The notes beneath the pieces are model-generated. The model worked only from the letters and a program-made list of their open reading frames with translations, did not search any database and was not told where the DNA came from. A DNA stretch of 64,000 bases, taken from the NCBI RefSeq assembly GCF_009830105.1, contig NZ_WURB01000017.1, positions 23,875-87,874 on the forward strand, in the 5' to 3' direction. Positions within the stretch are counted from its first letter, which is position 1. Every line of letters begins with the position of its first letter. This DNA comes from Microvirga makkahensis (GTDB taxonomy: Bacteria; Pseudomonadota; Alphaproteobacteria; Rhizobiales; Beijerinckiaceae). This document shows, piece after piece, positions 9,099 through 17,578 of this stretch. A program made the position numbers and the translations under genes.

Positions 9099-9512
9099 TT
9101 AGGCTGCCAGCCGGAATGTCGGCAGCGGGTATCGCGCAGCTTCGGGCCTCGGCATGAGTTCGACGGCGGTGCCGCTCGTTACGGCGCTTGCGTCACTCGT
9201 GATGACGCGGGCCAGCAGGCTAGCCCCTTCCTCGAGCGCAATCTCAGCCAGGATGATGGGCACCTCGTCGTTGAACGAGGGATGGTTCGGGCGCATGACG
9301 ATCGAGAAGGATACGATACGGCCGCGTCCCGATGCCTCCTTCCAGACGAGGTCGGTCGAGCCAGTATAGGGACAAATGGGGCGAGGATAGAAGAACGGAG
9401 GGCCACCAGACCGGCTCTGCTGGAGCATCAGCCTGCCCTCACGCCATGCCTCAAGGAAGGGACGGTTGTCCTCGTCCTCGTGGGGGCGCGGATAGTCTAG
9501 GATTTCACTCAT
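9099..9512 (-). CDS. DUF35 OB-fold protein, partner of thiolase-like protein
   Basis: A 137-residue DUF35 protein with the N-terminal helix (RPFLEAWREGRLMLQQ), a rubredoxin-like zinc ribbon region and an OB fold (GRGRIVSFSIVMRP...VPIILAEIALEEG). The zinc ribbon is degraded: where family members have two CxxC knuckles, only one Cys (PRPICPYTGS) remains, so it probably binds no zinc. DUF35 proteins pair with thiolase-fold proteins, for example ChsH2 with Ltp2 in steroid side-chain aldol cleavage or in acyl-CoA hydration. Its start overlaps the stop of the thiolase-like gene by four bases, strong evidence for such a complex here. Confidence 0.87.
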   Translation of the reverse strand: MSEILDYPRPHEDEDNRPFLEAWREGRLMLQQSRSGGPPFFYPRPICPYTGSTDLVWKEASGRGRIVSFSIVMRPNHPSFNDEVPIILAEIALEEGASLLARVITSDASAVTSGTAVELMPRPEAARYPLPTFRLAA

Positions 9513-10660
9513 TGCACTGCCTCAAGGATGATGCTGCTTGCAGAAAGACCATGGCCGTAACCCACCATTCCATAGCCTGCGACGACGCCCCGCCGCGCAT
9601 TTGCGACCTGCCTGTCTCCGCCTTCGCCACGTAACTGGCGCACGGCCTCGGTTACGCTCAGGAGCCCACCGGCGATGCCGGCCTGACCGCACGAGAGCTG
9701 TCCGCCACCTGTGTTGAGCGGCAGCGTTCCGTCCCAGGCGAAGGTGTTCCGGGCCAGGAACTCGCTCACCTCGCCCTTCTTGCAGAACCCGAGATCCTCG
9801 AGCTGAATGGCGACCATAATCGGGTAATCGTCATAGGCCTGGACGAAATCCATGTCTTCCGGCCCGTACCCGGCCTTCGCAAAGAGCTTGTCGGCGAACG
9901 TCTCCCACCCACCCCGCAGCGGAGCGATCTCCATTGGAGGATGATTGTGCCTCTCGAAGCCCGACAGGATCCGCACGCCCTTGCCCGGCTGTGCGCGATC
10001 CAAGGTCGTCACCACGACCGCCTCCGCCCCGGCACAGGGAAGCACGCAGTCAAAGAGACGGATCGGATCTGCGATGATGCGGGCATTCAGGTAATCCTCG
10101 ATCGTCAATGGCCCACGCAGGAGTGCATGGTCGTTGCGCTGTGCGCTTCGCCGCTGGTCGACCGAGATGCGCCCAAGGTCCTCTCGACGGGTGCCGTAGG
10201 TTTCCATGTGCTTGCGCTGGATGATCCCGAACAGCCCATTCGCGCCACCGAACCCCAAGGGCGTGCCATAGTTCCGGAGACCACGGTTGAAGTTGTCCAT
10301 GAGCTTGAAGTGGCCCCCGACGTCATAGTTGTCGCCTGCGATGCACAACACGGTTGTGGCCTGGCCCGTCTCGATGGCGTGCACGGCGTTGATCACGCTC
10401 GCCACCGGACCGGCGCTGCCCGCTGTCCCGAGGTAGGCCCAGGACACGGACAGTCCGAGCTGCTCGGCTGCCGTCACCGCGTTGTCGGGGTGCAACTCAA
10501 AGGAACAGATAGCGAGGCCATCAACGTCCTTGAAGGTAAGCCCGGCGGAGTCGAGCGCGTTCTTCCCGGCCTCTGACAGGAACGAGAACAACGTCCGGGT
10601 CGTCCGCTTCTCGTAGGCCGTCTGGCCGTATCCTGTAATTCCGATACTGCTGGTCTTCAT
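9509..10660 (-). CDS. Thiolase-fold lipid-transfer (SCP-x/Ltp type) protein
   Basis: A 383-residue protein from ATG 10660 (MKTSSIGITGYGQTAYEKR). It belongs to the non-decarboxylating thiolase fold of the SCP-x/lipid-transfer subgroup. Visible are the LGTAGSAGPVASVINAVHAI segment, where true thiolases carry the nucleophilic Cys and this protein has none, the FVQAYDDYPIMVAIQLEDLGF block and NTGGGQLSCGQAGIAGG near the C terminus. Loss of the nucleophile fits the Ltp-type retro-aldolases, which work with a DUF35 partner, and such a gene overlaps directly downstream. It starts seven bases after the CoA-transferase gene, so it may cleave the CoA ester made by that enzyme. The substrate is unknown. 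Confidence 0.85.
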   Translation of the reverse strand: MKTSSIGITGYGQTAYEKRTTRTLFSFLSEAGKNALDSAGLTFKDVDGLAICSFELHPDNAVTAAEQLGLSVSWAYLGTAGSAGPVASVINAVHAIETGQATTVLCIAGDNYDVGGHFKLMDNFNRGLRNYGTPLGFGGANGLFGIIQRKHMETYGTRREDLGRISVDQRRSAQRNDHALLRGPLTIEDYLNARIIADPIRLFDCVLPCAGAEAVVVTTLDRAQPGKGVRILSGFERHNHPPMEIAPLRGGWETFADKLFAKAGYGPEDMDFVQAYDDYPIMVAIQLEDLGFCKKGEVSEFLARNTFAWDGTLPLNTGGGQLSCGQAGIAGGLLSVTEAVRQLRGEGGDRQVANARRGVVAGYGMVGYGHGLSASSIILEAVQ

Positions 10661-10667
10661 GTTAGCC

Positions 10668-11888
10668 TCAGATAATACTGGCGCGCCGCAGCGCATCGAT
10701 CTCGTTCCGGGACAGGCCAAGCCAATTCCCGAACACCTCTTCGTTCGCCGCACCGGGGTCGCGGCCGGTCCAGCGAATGGCTCCAGGCGTGTCGCTAAGC
10801 TTCGGCACGGGGGATGGCATGCGGATCGGGCCGAGGTGCTCGTCGACGACGGTGCGGATGGCCTCCCGCGCCGCGATATGTGCATCCTCCAGGACGTCCG
10901 CGATGTCGTTAATGCGTCCGGCAACGACCTTGTGCTTCAGAAGCTTCCCCAACGCCTCGTCCGTCTTCTGCGTGGCCAGCCACGCGGCAACCTCCGAGTC
11001 AATCGCATCGCGGTTGGCGACCCGGTCCGCCATGGTTCCGAAGCGCGGATCGGTTTTGAGGTCGGGCCGTCCCATGGCGTCCACGAGACCTTCGTAGATG
11101 CGTTGCGATCCGCAACTTATTGCAATGCTCCCGCCATCGGCAGTCGGATAGACGTTCCGCGGAACGTCTTCCTCCATCTGATTTCCGAGCAATGGTTTCT
11201 TCTGGCCTGTCTGGTCATATCGCACGACGACCGACTCGATGATCCTCAGGAGCGGCTCGTAGAGCGCAACGTCAACGATCTGTCCGACACCCGTACGCTC
11301 GCGGCGGTGAATGGCGGCAAGAGCGCCGAACGCGCCGAAGACGCCAGCCATGTAGTCGCCCATCGGGAATGCCGACACCATCGGCCCCTTGTCCGGATGG
11401 CCCGTAAATGAGGCGAGGCCGGAGAAGGCTTCGGCGATCGTCGCGTAGCCCCCTTGCCCCTTGTTGGGCCCGGTCTGTCCCCAGCCGCTCACCCGCACCC
11501 ACACGATGCGAGGGAAACGCTCGCGCAGCTCGTCCGGTGACAGTCCCCAACGCTCAAGCGTCCCGGGGCGGAAATTCTCAATGACGATGTCGCTCTCGCC
11601 GATCAGCTTCAAGGCAAGGTCACGAGCCTCGGACCGCGAAATGTCGAGCGTGATGACATGCTTGTTGCGTGCCATCGTCTTCCACCAGAGAGCGACGCCG
11701 TCCTTGTGAGGAGGCCACTCGCGGAGGGCATCGGGTTTGCCGGGCTTCTCGACCTTAACGACGCGCGCGCCAAAGTCGGCCAGCATTGAGCCGACGAAAG
11801 GACCCGCCAGCATCGAGCCAAGCTCGAGCACCTTCAGATCGGCGAGCGCTCCTTCAGGAGCAGGTTCCGGGATTGTATTCGCTGTCAT
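10668..11888 (-). CDS. CaiB/BaiF family CoA-transferase (class III)
   Basis: A 406-residue class III CoA-transferase from ATG 11888 (MTANTIPEPAPEGALADLK). Family marks in order: KVLELGSMLAGPFVGSMLADFGARVVKVEKPGKPD at the N terminus, NKHVITLDISRSEARDLALKLI, DIVIENFRPGTLERWGL, and the catalytic Asp in AFPMGDYMAG. The C-terminal segment MPSPVPKLSDTPGAIRW also fits. These enzymes transfer CoA between carboxylic acids through an Asp-bound anhydride. The gene lies between the ABC permease and the thiolase-like gene of one operon, so it probably activates the imported acid. Which CoA donor and acceptor are used cannot be told. Confidence 0.92.
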   Translation of the reverse strand: MTANTIPEPAPEGALADLKVLELGSMLAGPFVGSMLADFGARVVKVEKPGKPDALREWPPHKDGVALWWKTMARNKHVITLDISRSEARDLALKLIGESDIVIENFRPGTLERWGLSPDELRERFPRIVWVRVSGWGQTGPNKGQGGYATIAEAFSGLASFTGHPDKGPMVSAFPMGDYMAGVFGAFGALAAIHRRERTGVGQIVDVALYEPLLRIIESVVVRYDQTGQKKPLLGNQMEEDVPRNVYPTADGGSIAISCGSQRIYEGLVDAMGRPDLKTDPRFGTMADRVANRDAIDSEVAAWLATQKTDEALGKLLKHKVVAGRINDIADVLEDAHIAAREAIRTVVDEHLGPIRMPSPVPKLSDTPGAIRWTGRDPGAANEEVFGNWLGLSRNEIDALRRASII

Positions 11889-11950
11889 GATTGGCCTGCT
11901 GGATGCGGTGCGGGCACTATCATCCCGCACCCGGACGGAGAGAACTTCGG

Positions 11951-12760
11951 CTATTTCTGGGTGGCCGCTACCCGGTCGATGCCGACGAAGATGTCGAGGA
12001 CGACCACAGCCACGATCGCGACGTAGATGGTTGCGGCCGAAATGGCGGCCATCATCGGATCGACGGCATACTGGACGTAGTTGAACAGCTTGACAGGGAG
12101 CGGCATGAGGCTCGCGGTCGAGTTGAAGATGCTGAGCTCTACATTGATCCAGGAGATGATCAGGGCGAAGAGCGCGCCAGCGACGATTCCAGGCTTGATG
12201 ATCGGGAGTGTCACAAGGAAGAAGGTCGTGACGCCATTGGCGCCGAGATCCTGACCCGCCTCCTCCAGCGACTGGTCGAACCGCTCCAAGGACGCGAGAA
12301 CGGTCCTCAGGATGTATGGGACGATGATCACCACGTGCCCGGCGAGCAATGCGAGATAGCTCCGTGCGAAGCCAAGAGCGCTAGCGTATTGCAGGAGGGC
12401 CGCCCCGACGACGATGGTCGGCAGGATCAGGGGAGAGAGGAAGATGGTACTCACCAGCTTCCGTCCGGGCAGGGTGCTCCGCGCGATGACCAAAGCGGTC
12501 GGCACACCGATGAGGGTTGCGATGGCGGTCGAGGCAACGGCGATGGAAGCGCTCAGGCCGATGGACTCCAGATAGGAAGTGTCCGCGAGGAACTGTTCGT
12601 ACCAGCGCAGGGTAAACCCGACGGGCGGGAAGCTCAGATACTCGGTCTCAGTGAACGAGACCGCCACGATGATGATGAGCGGCAGCGTAAGGAATACGAA
12701 ACCTGCCCAGACAACTGCGGTGAGGAGAAAGCGACCGATGCGTTCCGGAAAGGTTGTCAT
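11951..12760 (-). CDS. ABC transporter permease, PotC-like
   Basis: A 269-residue inner-membrane permease with about six membrane segments and the EAA loop (FDQSLEEAGQDLGANGVTTF) that contacts the ATPase. Its N-terminal segment (FVFLTLPLIIIVAVSFTETEYLSFPP) and FTLRWYEQFL match PotC-type subunits of spermidine/putrescine and related importers. The start overlaps the stop of the second permease by four bases, giving translational coupling. It works with the adjoining permease, the ATPase at 13703-14776 and the divergent periplasmic binding protein at 17686. PotABCD-type systems take up many small cations and acids, so polyamine transport should not be assumed. Confidence 0.9.
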   Translation of the reverse strand: MTTFPERIGRFLLTAVVWAGFVFLTLPLIIIVAVSFTETEYLSFPPVGFTLRWYEQFLADTSYLESIGLSASIAVASTAIATLIGVPTALVIARSTLPGRKLVSTIFLSPLILPTIVVGAALLQYASALGFARSYLALLAGHVVIIVPYILRTVLASLERFDQSLEEAGQDLGANGVTTFFLVTLPIIKPGIVAGALFALIISWINVELSIFNSTASLMPLPVKLFNYVQYAVDPMMAAISAATIYVAIVAVVVLDIFVGIDRVAATQK

Positions 12761-13611
12761 GACTTAACTGCCTTTCTGGTTGCGGACTGCCGTTCAATGA
12801 AGAATAGGTAAAGTGCGATCAGAATGAGCGTGACCACCAGAAGTCCGACTGCAAGGGCGGCGCCGAAATTGAAGTCGAAAAGGGCGCCGTACTGCTCAAA
12901 AATCGACATCGCCATGACCACCGTCCGGCCGCCGCTCATGATGCTCGGCACCACATACGCACTGACCGCGAGGGTGAACACGATGAGCGATCCTGCGACC
13001 ACACCGGGCAGGCTGAGCGGGAAAGTCACCCTCAGGAAAGTCCCGAGCCGGCTGGTCCCAAGGTCGAGGGCCGCCTCAACCAGTGACTTGTCAATGGTTT
13101 GCAGAACGCTCGCCACAGTCAGGACCATGAATGGAACGAGAATGTAGGTCAGGCCGATGACGATGCTCAACTCGGTGAAGAGAAGTGGAATTGGGCGGTC
13201 TGTGAGGCCAAGCGTCACCAGGGTGGAGTTCACGAGGCCCTGTCGGCCCAACAGGATGATCCAGCCGAACGAGCGCACGATGTTGCTCGTGAAGAGCGGC
13301 ATGATCACAAGAATGTAGCAGATCCGGCGACCCATCCGGCTGCGCACGACATTCACGATATAGTAGGCGATCGGATAGCCGATAAGGAATGACGCGGCGG
13401 TCGACAGCAGCGAGAGCTTGAAGGTCGTGTAGAGTACGCTCGGATAATAGGTATCGGCGAAGATGCGGCCGTAGTTCGAGAGGCTCCAGGCTCCCTCCTT
13501 GTCCTGGAAGCTGGCGACGACGACGACCAGAAACGGCACGATGAAGAAGGCCGCCATGAAGGCGACAGGCACGCCGAGCAGGATGGCCGCCCAGAAGTTC
13601 TTGATCCTCAT
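12757..13611 (-). CDS. ABC transporter permease, PotB-like
   Basis: A 284-residue permease with a long first membrane segment (FWAAILLGVPVAFMAAFFIVPFL), the NYGRIFADTYYPSVLYTTFKLSLLST region typical of PotB subunits, and the EAA loop (IDKSLVEAALDLGTSRLGTFLRV). It ends with a basic cytoplasmic tail (FIERQSATRKAVKS). It is encoded 91 bases after the ATPase gene and overlaps the PotC-like gene. Together they form the membrane channel of an importer of the polyamine/iron/opine class. Confidence 0.9.
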   Translation of the reverse strand: MRIKNFWAAILLGVPVAFMAAFFIVPFLVVVVASFQDKEGAWSLSNYGRIFADTYYPSVLYTTFKLSLLSTAASFLIGYPIAYYIVNVVRSRMGRRICYILVIMPLFTSNIVRSFGWIILLGRQGLVNSTLVTLGLTDRPIPLLFTELSIVIGLTYILVPFMVLTVASVLQTIDKSLVEAALDLGTSRLGTFLRVTFPLSLPGVVAGSLIVFTLAVSAYVVPSIMSGGRTVVMAMSIFEQYGALFDFNFGAALAVGLLVVTLILIALYLFFIERQSATRKAVKS

Positions 13612-13702
13612 AGCCGCTCCTCTGCCAGTCGTGGGCTCCGTACGATTGGGAGCCTGGAGGAGATCCTTGCCTTCGGCTGCATGCCCATCACGGTCGTGGC
13701 TC

Positions 13703-14776
13703 TCATCGGGTCAGAACCTGGCCACTGTCACGGCGCCAAGACAGGGTAACCGTCTCTCCCCGGCTGTACTCGGGGTCTCCGACGAGCGCCGGCTGCTGGG
13801 CAACGAAGACCTGACCGCCTTCGGCCTCGGCATAGATTCGGGTCGCATTGCCCACGAAGACAACATCCCGAACCTTGGCGCGGGCGGTGGCCAACCCCTC
13901 CGCGGCTGGAGTTGGGCCGTGGGCCACCCCAATGGCCTCCGGCCTCAGCAGGTAAGTGACATCGGCCCCAACGGGAGCCGAGTGGGATACATCGAACTCC
14001 AGCCCGCCCATTTCGCTGACAAGCGTCCGCGCGCTCGAGACCTTACAGGTGATCAGGTTGGCATCGCCGATGAAATCGGCCACGTACCGCTCGGTCGGCG
14101 CGTGATAGATCTCCCGACCGCGACCGATCTGGGCGATGCGCCCGGAATTCATGACGGCAATCCGGTCCGCCATGACCAAGGCCTCTTCCTGGTCGTGGGT
14201 TACGAATATGAATGTCATGCCAAGCTTCTGCTGGAGCGCCTTCAGTTCGATCTGCATCTGTTTACGCAGCTTCAGATCGAGGGCGCCGAGCGGCTCGTCT
14301 AGTAGAAGGACCTTGGGCTTGTTGGCGATTGCCCGTGCTAGTGCGACACGCTGCTGTTGCCCTCCCGACAGTTGAGATGGGAAGCGATCGGCATAGCCAG
14401 CCATGCCAACCGTCGCGAGGGCCTCGTCTACGATTTCCGCGACTGCTTTGCGGTCGACGCCGGCCCGGCGCGGGCCGAAGGCGACGTTCTGGGCAACCGT
14501 CAGATGGGGGAACAATGCATAGTTCTGGAAGACCGTGTTCACGGGGCGTCGGTTCGGCGGGAGCTTCTTCATCGAACGCCCGTCGATGGAAACGTCCCCC
14601 TCCTCGATATCGATGAACCCGGCGATGGAACGCAGAAGGGTTGTCTTCCCGCATCCGCTCGGGCCGAGCAACGCAACAAACTCGCCCTTAGCGATCTCGA
14701 TCGAGACATTGTTCAGCACGACCAAATCACCGTAGCGCTTGGTGAGGTGCTCCACCCTGATGAAGGCGTCCGACAT
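13703..14776 (-). CDS. ABC transporter ATP-binding protein, PotA-like
   Basis: A 357-residue ATPase from ATG 14776 (MSDAFIRVEHLTKRYG), preceded by an AAAGAGCGG ribosome-binding site. Walker A is GPSGCGKT at residues 38-45. The Q-loop is in TVFQNYALFPHLTV, the signature is QLSGGQQQRVALARA, Walker B is KVLLLDEPLGALD and the H-loop is FVTHDQEEAL. A C-terminal TOBE domain follows (TYLLRPEAIGV...AKVRDVVFVGNATRIYAEAEGG). This is the usual layout of PotA/FbpC/MalK-class ATPases. It lies between the DUF4387 gene and the two permease genes and powers the same importer. Confidence 0.93.
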   Translation of the reverse strand: MSDAFIRVEHLTKRYGDLVVLNNVSIEIAKGEFVALLGPSGCGKTTLLRSIAGFIDIEEGDVSIDGRSMKKLPPNRRPVNTVFQNYALFPHLTVAQNVAFGPRRAGVDRKAVAEIVDEALATVGMAGYADRFPSQLSGGQQQRVALARAIANKPKVLLLDEPLGALDLKLRKQMQIELKALQQKLGMTFIFVTHDQEEALVMADRIAVMNSGRIAQIGRGREIYHAPTERYVADFIGDANLITCKVSSARTLVSEMGGLEFDVSHSAPVGADVTYLLRPEAIGVAHGPTPAAEGLATARAKVRDVVFVGNATRIYAEAEGGQVFVAQQPALVGDPEYSRGETVTLSWRRDSGQVLTR

Positions 14777-14808
14777 CCGCTCTTTCCTCTGCATTGGCCC
14801 TCAAGGAT

Positions 14809-15132
14809 CTACGAGACCGGGATCTGGAGGTTCATCAACGGCACATGATGCTGGCAGCCATACATGTCTCCGTCACCCGCCGACCCCTGGGCTCGCGGGC
14901 GGATGATAGTTATCTTCATTGCGTTGGCCATCTCGATCTCGAAGAAGGACGAGATCTGGGAGACATCAATCCCATATGCGGCGGCAACACTCTGCGGGTT
15001 GATCGCTCCAGTGGAGCGAACGGCCTCATACCGATCCTTGTCCCGGAACAGAACATCGAACGTAATGCGGTATGGGCCAGCGTTCTTGCTGCGCACGATA
15101 TCGGCGAGATCCTTCAGAGGGCGGGAATTCAT
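14809..15132 (-). CDS. DUF4387 protein, AtuA-associated
   Basis: A 107-residue protein with the DUF4387 sequence: LADIVRSKNAGPYRITFDVLFRD, INPQSVAAAYGI, FFEIEMANAMKITIIRP, and the HHVPLMNLQIPV end. DUF4387 occurs fused to or next to the AtuA/DUF1446 domain in many bacteria and fungi. Here its start lies one base after the AtuA gene stop, so the two are almost certainly made together and probably form one enzyme. The reaction is not known to me with certainty. Confidence 0.9.
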   Translation of the reverse strand: MNSRPLKDLADIVRSKNAGPYRITFDVLFRDKDRYEAVRSTGAINPQSVAAAYGIDVSQISSFFEIEMANAMKITIIRPRAQGSAGDGDMYGCQHHVPLMNLQIPVS

Positions 15133-15133
15133 G

Positions 15134-16477
15134 TCAGAGATCCTCGAAATGCACGGGGAATAGCTCAGTCGGCGATTTGACCTTCATCAGGTGATAGGCG
15201 CTGAATTCGTAGACGGGGCCGATATCCAAATCCGATGGTGAGTACGGAAAGGCAAGGTTGCCGGAGGTGTTCTTCACGCTGGGATAATGATAGTGCAGCA
15301 TTGCGCCACTGATCTGGTGGCATGCCGCGTGGGCCAATGCTTGGTCCTTTGCAACGACGTCGATCACGAGCCCGACCTCACGGGCCGGAGTGGATTCCCG
15401 CTCCAGCTCCTTCATCACGCCGTCGCGTCCATAGACATGGAAGGTAATCGTCAGTCCTTCCGGAGCGAAGTAGGCATGCGCCTTGGCCTTCACGTCTTCC
15501 AGGATGCTGTCGAGCGCACCCACGGTCGTTGGACAGCGAATCCCGGCAATGCAGATCGAACGATACCCAGCAAGACGTGCGCCTTCGAGCTTTACGTAGT
15601 AGTCCTCCGTCTCGGTCAGCCTTGCGCCGCGCACGCGGACCTGACGGTCGCCGAGCTGTTCGAAGGAGCAGTCCTTGAGAGAGATTTCGTGGCCGGGACC
15701 ACCCTGCGTGAAAGGATTCTCACGCTCGTAGAGGGAATGCGCTGCGACCGATTTCACCGATGCCCGCCTCTTCAGGCTGCCCGGCTCGAGCACGAAATGG
15801 TCGTCGTAGATCGTGCCGAGCATCACGTCCATCGCAAACGGCTCCGCTGAGAAAGCCCCGCACTCGAGAATCTTCCCCATGTGGATAGCCAACGCGGGAT
15901 CACTGCCGCGCCAGATCGGATATGAGGCGATGACCGAGTCATCGCAGGCTCGTCCGGCGATGATCACGTCCGCGCCGCCATCAAGGGCTGCACAGATCGG
16001 CTCGTGTCCCATCTGGGCAACGAGACTGACCGTCTCGTCGAGCATCTGCTCAGTTAGCGGCATACCGGCCTCGAAATCCTTGACCTCACCCGTGTTGACC
16101 GCCTTCTTCGCTCGCTCAATGGGGATGTCGGAATAGATCCAGGCCAGCTTGAAGTTCAGGCCGAGATCTCTCGCGATGCTGCGGACGATCGCGACCGTTC
16201 GGTCGACTTGGACACCCGATCCAGCGCCGCCGGCGCTGCCAACGATGACAGGAATTTTGGCCTCACGACCTGCCTGAATAAGCGCCGTCAGCTCGCGCTT
16301 GATGCTTACATCTGACACCAGAGGCTTGCCGGAGCCAAGATAGTGCGGTCCGGGATCCGTCGATCCGGCATCAACCGCGATCACCGCTGGCCCGAGCGAC
16401 ATCCCGCGTGACAGCGCATCGTCACCAAAGCCATACCCCAACGTTCCCGTTGGGGTGAGAACCGTAATGGCACCCAT
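15134..16477 (-). CDS. AtuA family protein (DUF1446, acyclic terpene utilisation)
   Basis: A 447-residue protein of the AtuA/DUF1446 family. Visible are the N-terminal GTLGYGFGDDALSRGM, AVDAGSTDPGPHYLGSG, VGSAGGAGSGVQVDR, and DVIIAGRACDDSVIASYPIWRG. Also present are LECGAFSAEP and the C-terminal VVAKDQALAHAACHQISGAMLHYHYPS and FSAYHLMKVKSP. AtuA was named from acyclic terpene degradation in Pseudomonas, but most homologues, including this one, sit beside CoA-transferases and transporters for other acids. It is the first gene of the operon. A role in early modification of the imported substrate is inferred. No terpene genes such as geranyl-CoA carboxylase are seen nearby. Confidence 0.9.
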   Translation of the reverse strand: MGAITVLTPTGTLGYGFGDDALSRGMSLGPAVIAVDAGSTDPGPHYLGSGKPLVSDVSIKRELTALIQAGREAKIPVIVGSAGGAGSGVQVDRTVAIVRSIARDLGLNFKLAWIYSDIPIERAKKAVNTGEVKDFEAGMPLTEQMLDETVSLVAQMGHEPICAALDGGADVIIAGRACDDSVIASYPIWRGSDPALAIHMGKILECGAFSAEPFAMDVMLGTIYDDHFVLEPGSLKRRASVKSVAAHSLYERENPFTQGGPGHEISLKDCSFEQLGDRQVRVRGARLTETEDYYVKLEGARLAGYRSICIAGIRCPTTVGALDSILEDVKAKAHAYFAPEGLTITFHVYGRDGVMKELERESTPAREVGLVIDVVAKDQALAHAACHQISGAMLHYHYPSVKNTSGNLAFPYSPSDLDIGPVYEFSAYHLMKVKSPTELFPVHFEDL

Positions 16478-16517
16478 AATTCACCTCAAGGCAGACTGCC
16501 GATCAACTGAATGGCTC

Positions 16518-16599
16518 CCGTCAAATACTTTGCTTTTGCATTTGCTTGGTGCGGGAGATTTCGTCTGCATTGAGATCTGACGAAGGTAATCCGTCAAAT
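16518..16599 (-). promoter_or_regulatory. Probable promoter/operator region of the atuA operon
   Basis: The nine-base direct repeat CCGTCAAAT occurs at 16518-16526 and 16591-16599. On the minus strand it contains TTGACG, a good -35 match, upstream of atuA. An inverted repeat TGACG-N9-CGTCA spans 16578-16596 and overlaps the distal copy. It could bind the adjacent LysR regulator. The -10 boxes are not clear. Confidence 0.4.
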
Positions 16600-16604
16600 T
16601 GCTT

Positions 16605-16647
16605 GTTTGGGCTCAGCCATAACCAGGGGATATGGCTGAGCCCAAAC
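16605..16647. terminator. Perfect 16-bp inverted repeat at the lysR 3' end
   Basis: Arms GTTTGGGCTCAGCCAT (16605-16620) and its exact complement (16632-16647) are separated by 11 bases. The repeat includes the last codons and the stop of lysR (stop at 16613-16615). The RNA would form a very stable hairpin. It lies between the codirectional lysR and atuA genes, so it probably ends the lysR transcript, although neither side has a long T-run. It could also protect the lysR mRNA end. Confidence 0.6.
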
Positions 16648-17578
16648 GCCCACTATCGTTTTCTGGCGCGCGAATGGACAAAGCCATCTCGGTCAGCTTC
16701 TCCGTCAGCCGCTTCTTGACGTGGGCAATGAGTGCCTTTGCTCCGAGGGACGTTTCCCGGAAGGACGGGGTGATAATCCAGATGTCCTGAACGACAGTAG
16801 GCAAGAAAGGCTTCACGACAAGTTCATCAGGCCCGAAACCAACTGTGCTGAGCGGATCCACAATGGCAACACCCACCCCGGCCGAGACAAAGGAGCAACA
16901 GGCCTCGGTCAGTTGTGCCTTCAGGATAATGTTCCGCTCGACGTCACGATCTGCAAACGCTTGGTCGATCTTGACCTGGGCACGGTCCTCCTCGACGAGG
17001 GATACAAATCGCTCGCCCTCCAAGTCACGTGCATCGACAGTCGCCCGTTCCGCCAGTCGATGGCCGGGCGGGAGCACGCAAACAGCCTCCATTGAACAGA
17101 GTTTCTCGAACTGCACTCCGGGACGATCCGAGACGGTCATCCCGAAGCCCAGATCGACACCCTGGGAGGCAACCCGATCCACGAGAAGCCAGGAATTGCG
17201 ACTTGCTATCGTGACCCGGAGTGACGGCTTGGTCTCGATGAATTCGGCTAGAATCGGGGGAAGGACCCGGGTGCCGAGAGACGGAAAGGTGACAAGATTG
17301 ATCTCACCATAGTCGAACTGTCGTATGGCTCGGGCCCGCGCTGCAACGGAATCGACCCCGAGGAATACACGCTCCACCTCGGAGTAGAGCATCTGGCCCT
17401 CGGCGGTGGGGATGACGCCGTTCTTCTGCCGGTGGAAGAGGGTAAAGCCGCAACTACGTTCCAGCAGGTAGATCAGCTTGCTGACTGCTGGCTGGGAAAG
17501 ATGCAGCTTTTCCGCCGCTCGCGTGAAGCTTCCCAACTCCATGATCGCCTTGAAGGCTTCGAGTTGCCGGATATTCAT
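16613..17578 (-). CDS. LysR family transcriptional regulator
   Basis: A 321-residue LysR-type regulator. The N-terminal winged helix-turn-helix is MNIRQLEAFKAIMELGSFTRAAEKLHLSQPAVSKLI, followed by the linker helix and a periplasmic-binding-protein-like sensor domain (INLVTFPSLGTRVLPPILAEF, GVDLGFGMTVSDRPGV, VSAGVGVAIVDPLS). It lies between the atuA operon (downstream, same strand) and the divergently transcribed binding-protein gene. That is the usual place for the regulator of such a locus. A 15-bp palindrome overlapping its start codon suggests that it represses itself. The inducer is probably the transported substrate or an intermediate. Confidence 0.92.
   Translation of the reverse strand: MNIRQLEAFKAIMELGSFTRAAEKLHLSQPAVSKLIYLLERSCGFTLFHRQKNGVIPTAEGQMLYSEVERVFLGVDSVAARARAIRQFDYGEINLVTFPSLGTRVLPPILAEFIETKPSLRVTIASRNSWLLVDRVASQGVDLGFGMTVSDRPGVQFEKLCSMEAVCVLPPGHRLAERATVDARDLEGERFVSLVEEDRAQVKIDQAFADRDVERNIILKAQLTEACCSFVSAGVGVAIVDPLSTVGFGPDELVVKPFLPTVVQDIWIITPSFRETSLGAKALIAHVKKRLTEKLTEMALSIRAPENDSGRLGSAISPGYG

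Noticed and set aside
8562..9500. 312-codon open frame on the plus strand
   Set aside because: It is antisense to the ornithine-cyclodeaminase-family and DUF35 genes. Those carry motifs; this frame does not.
11951..14776. Assignment as a spermidine/putrescine transporter (potABC)
   Set aside because: The subunits are of that class, but the context is a CoA-dependent catabolic operon. PotABCD-type systems have many substrates, so gene names were withheld.
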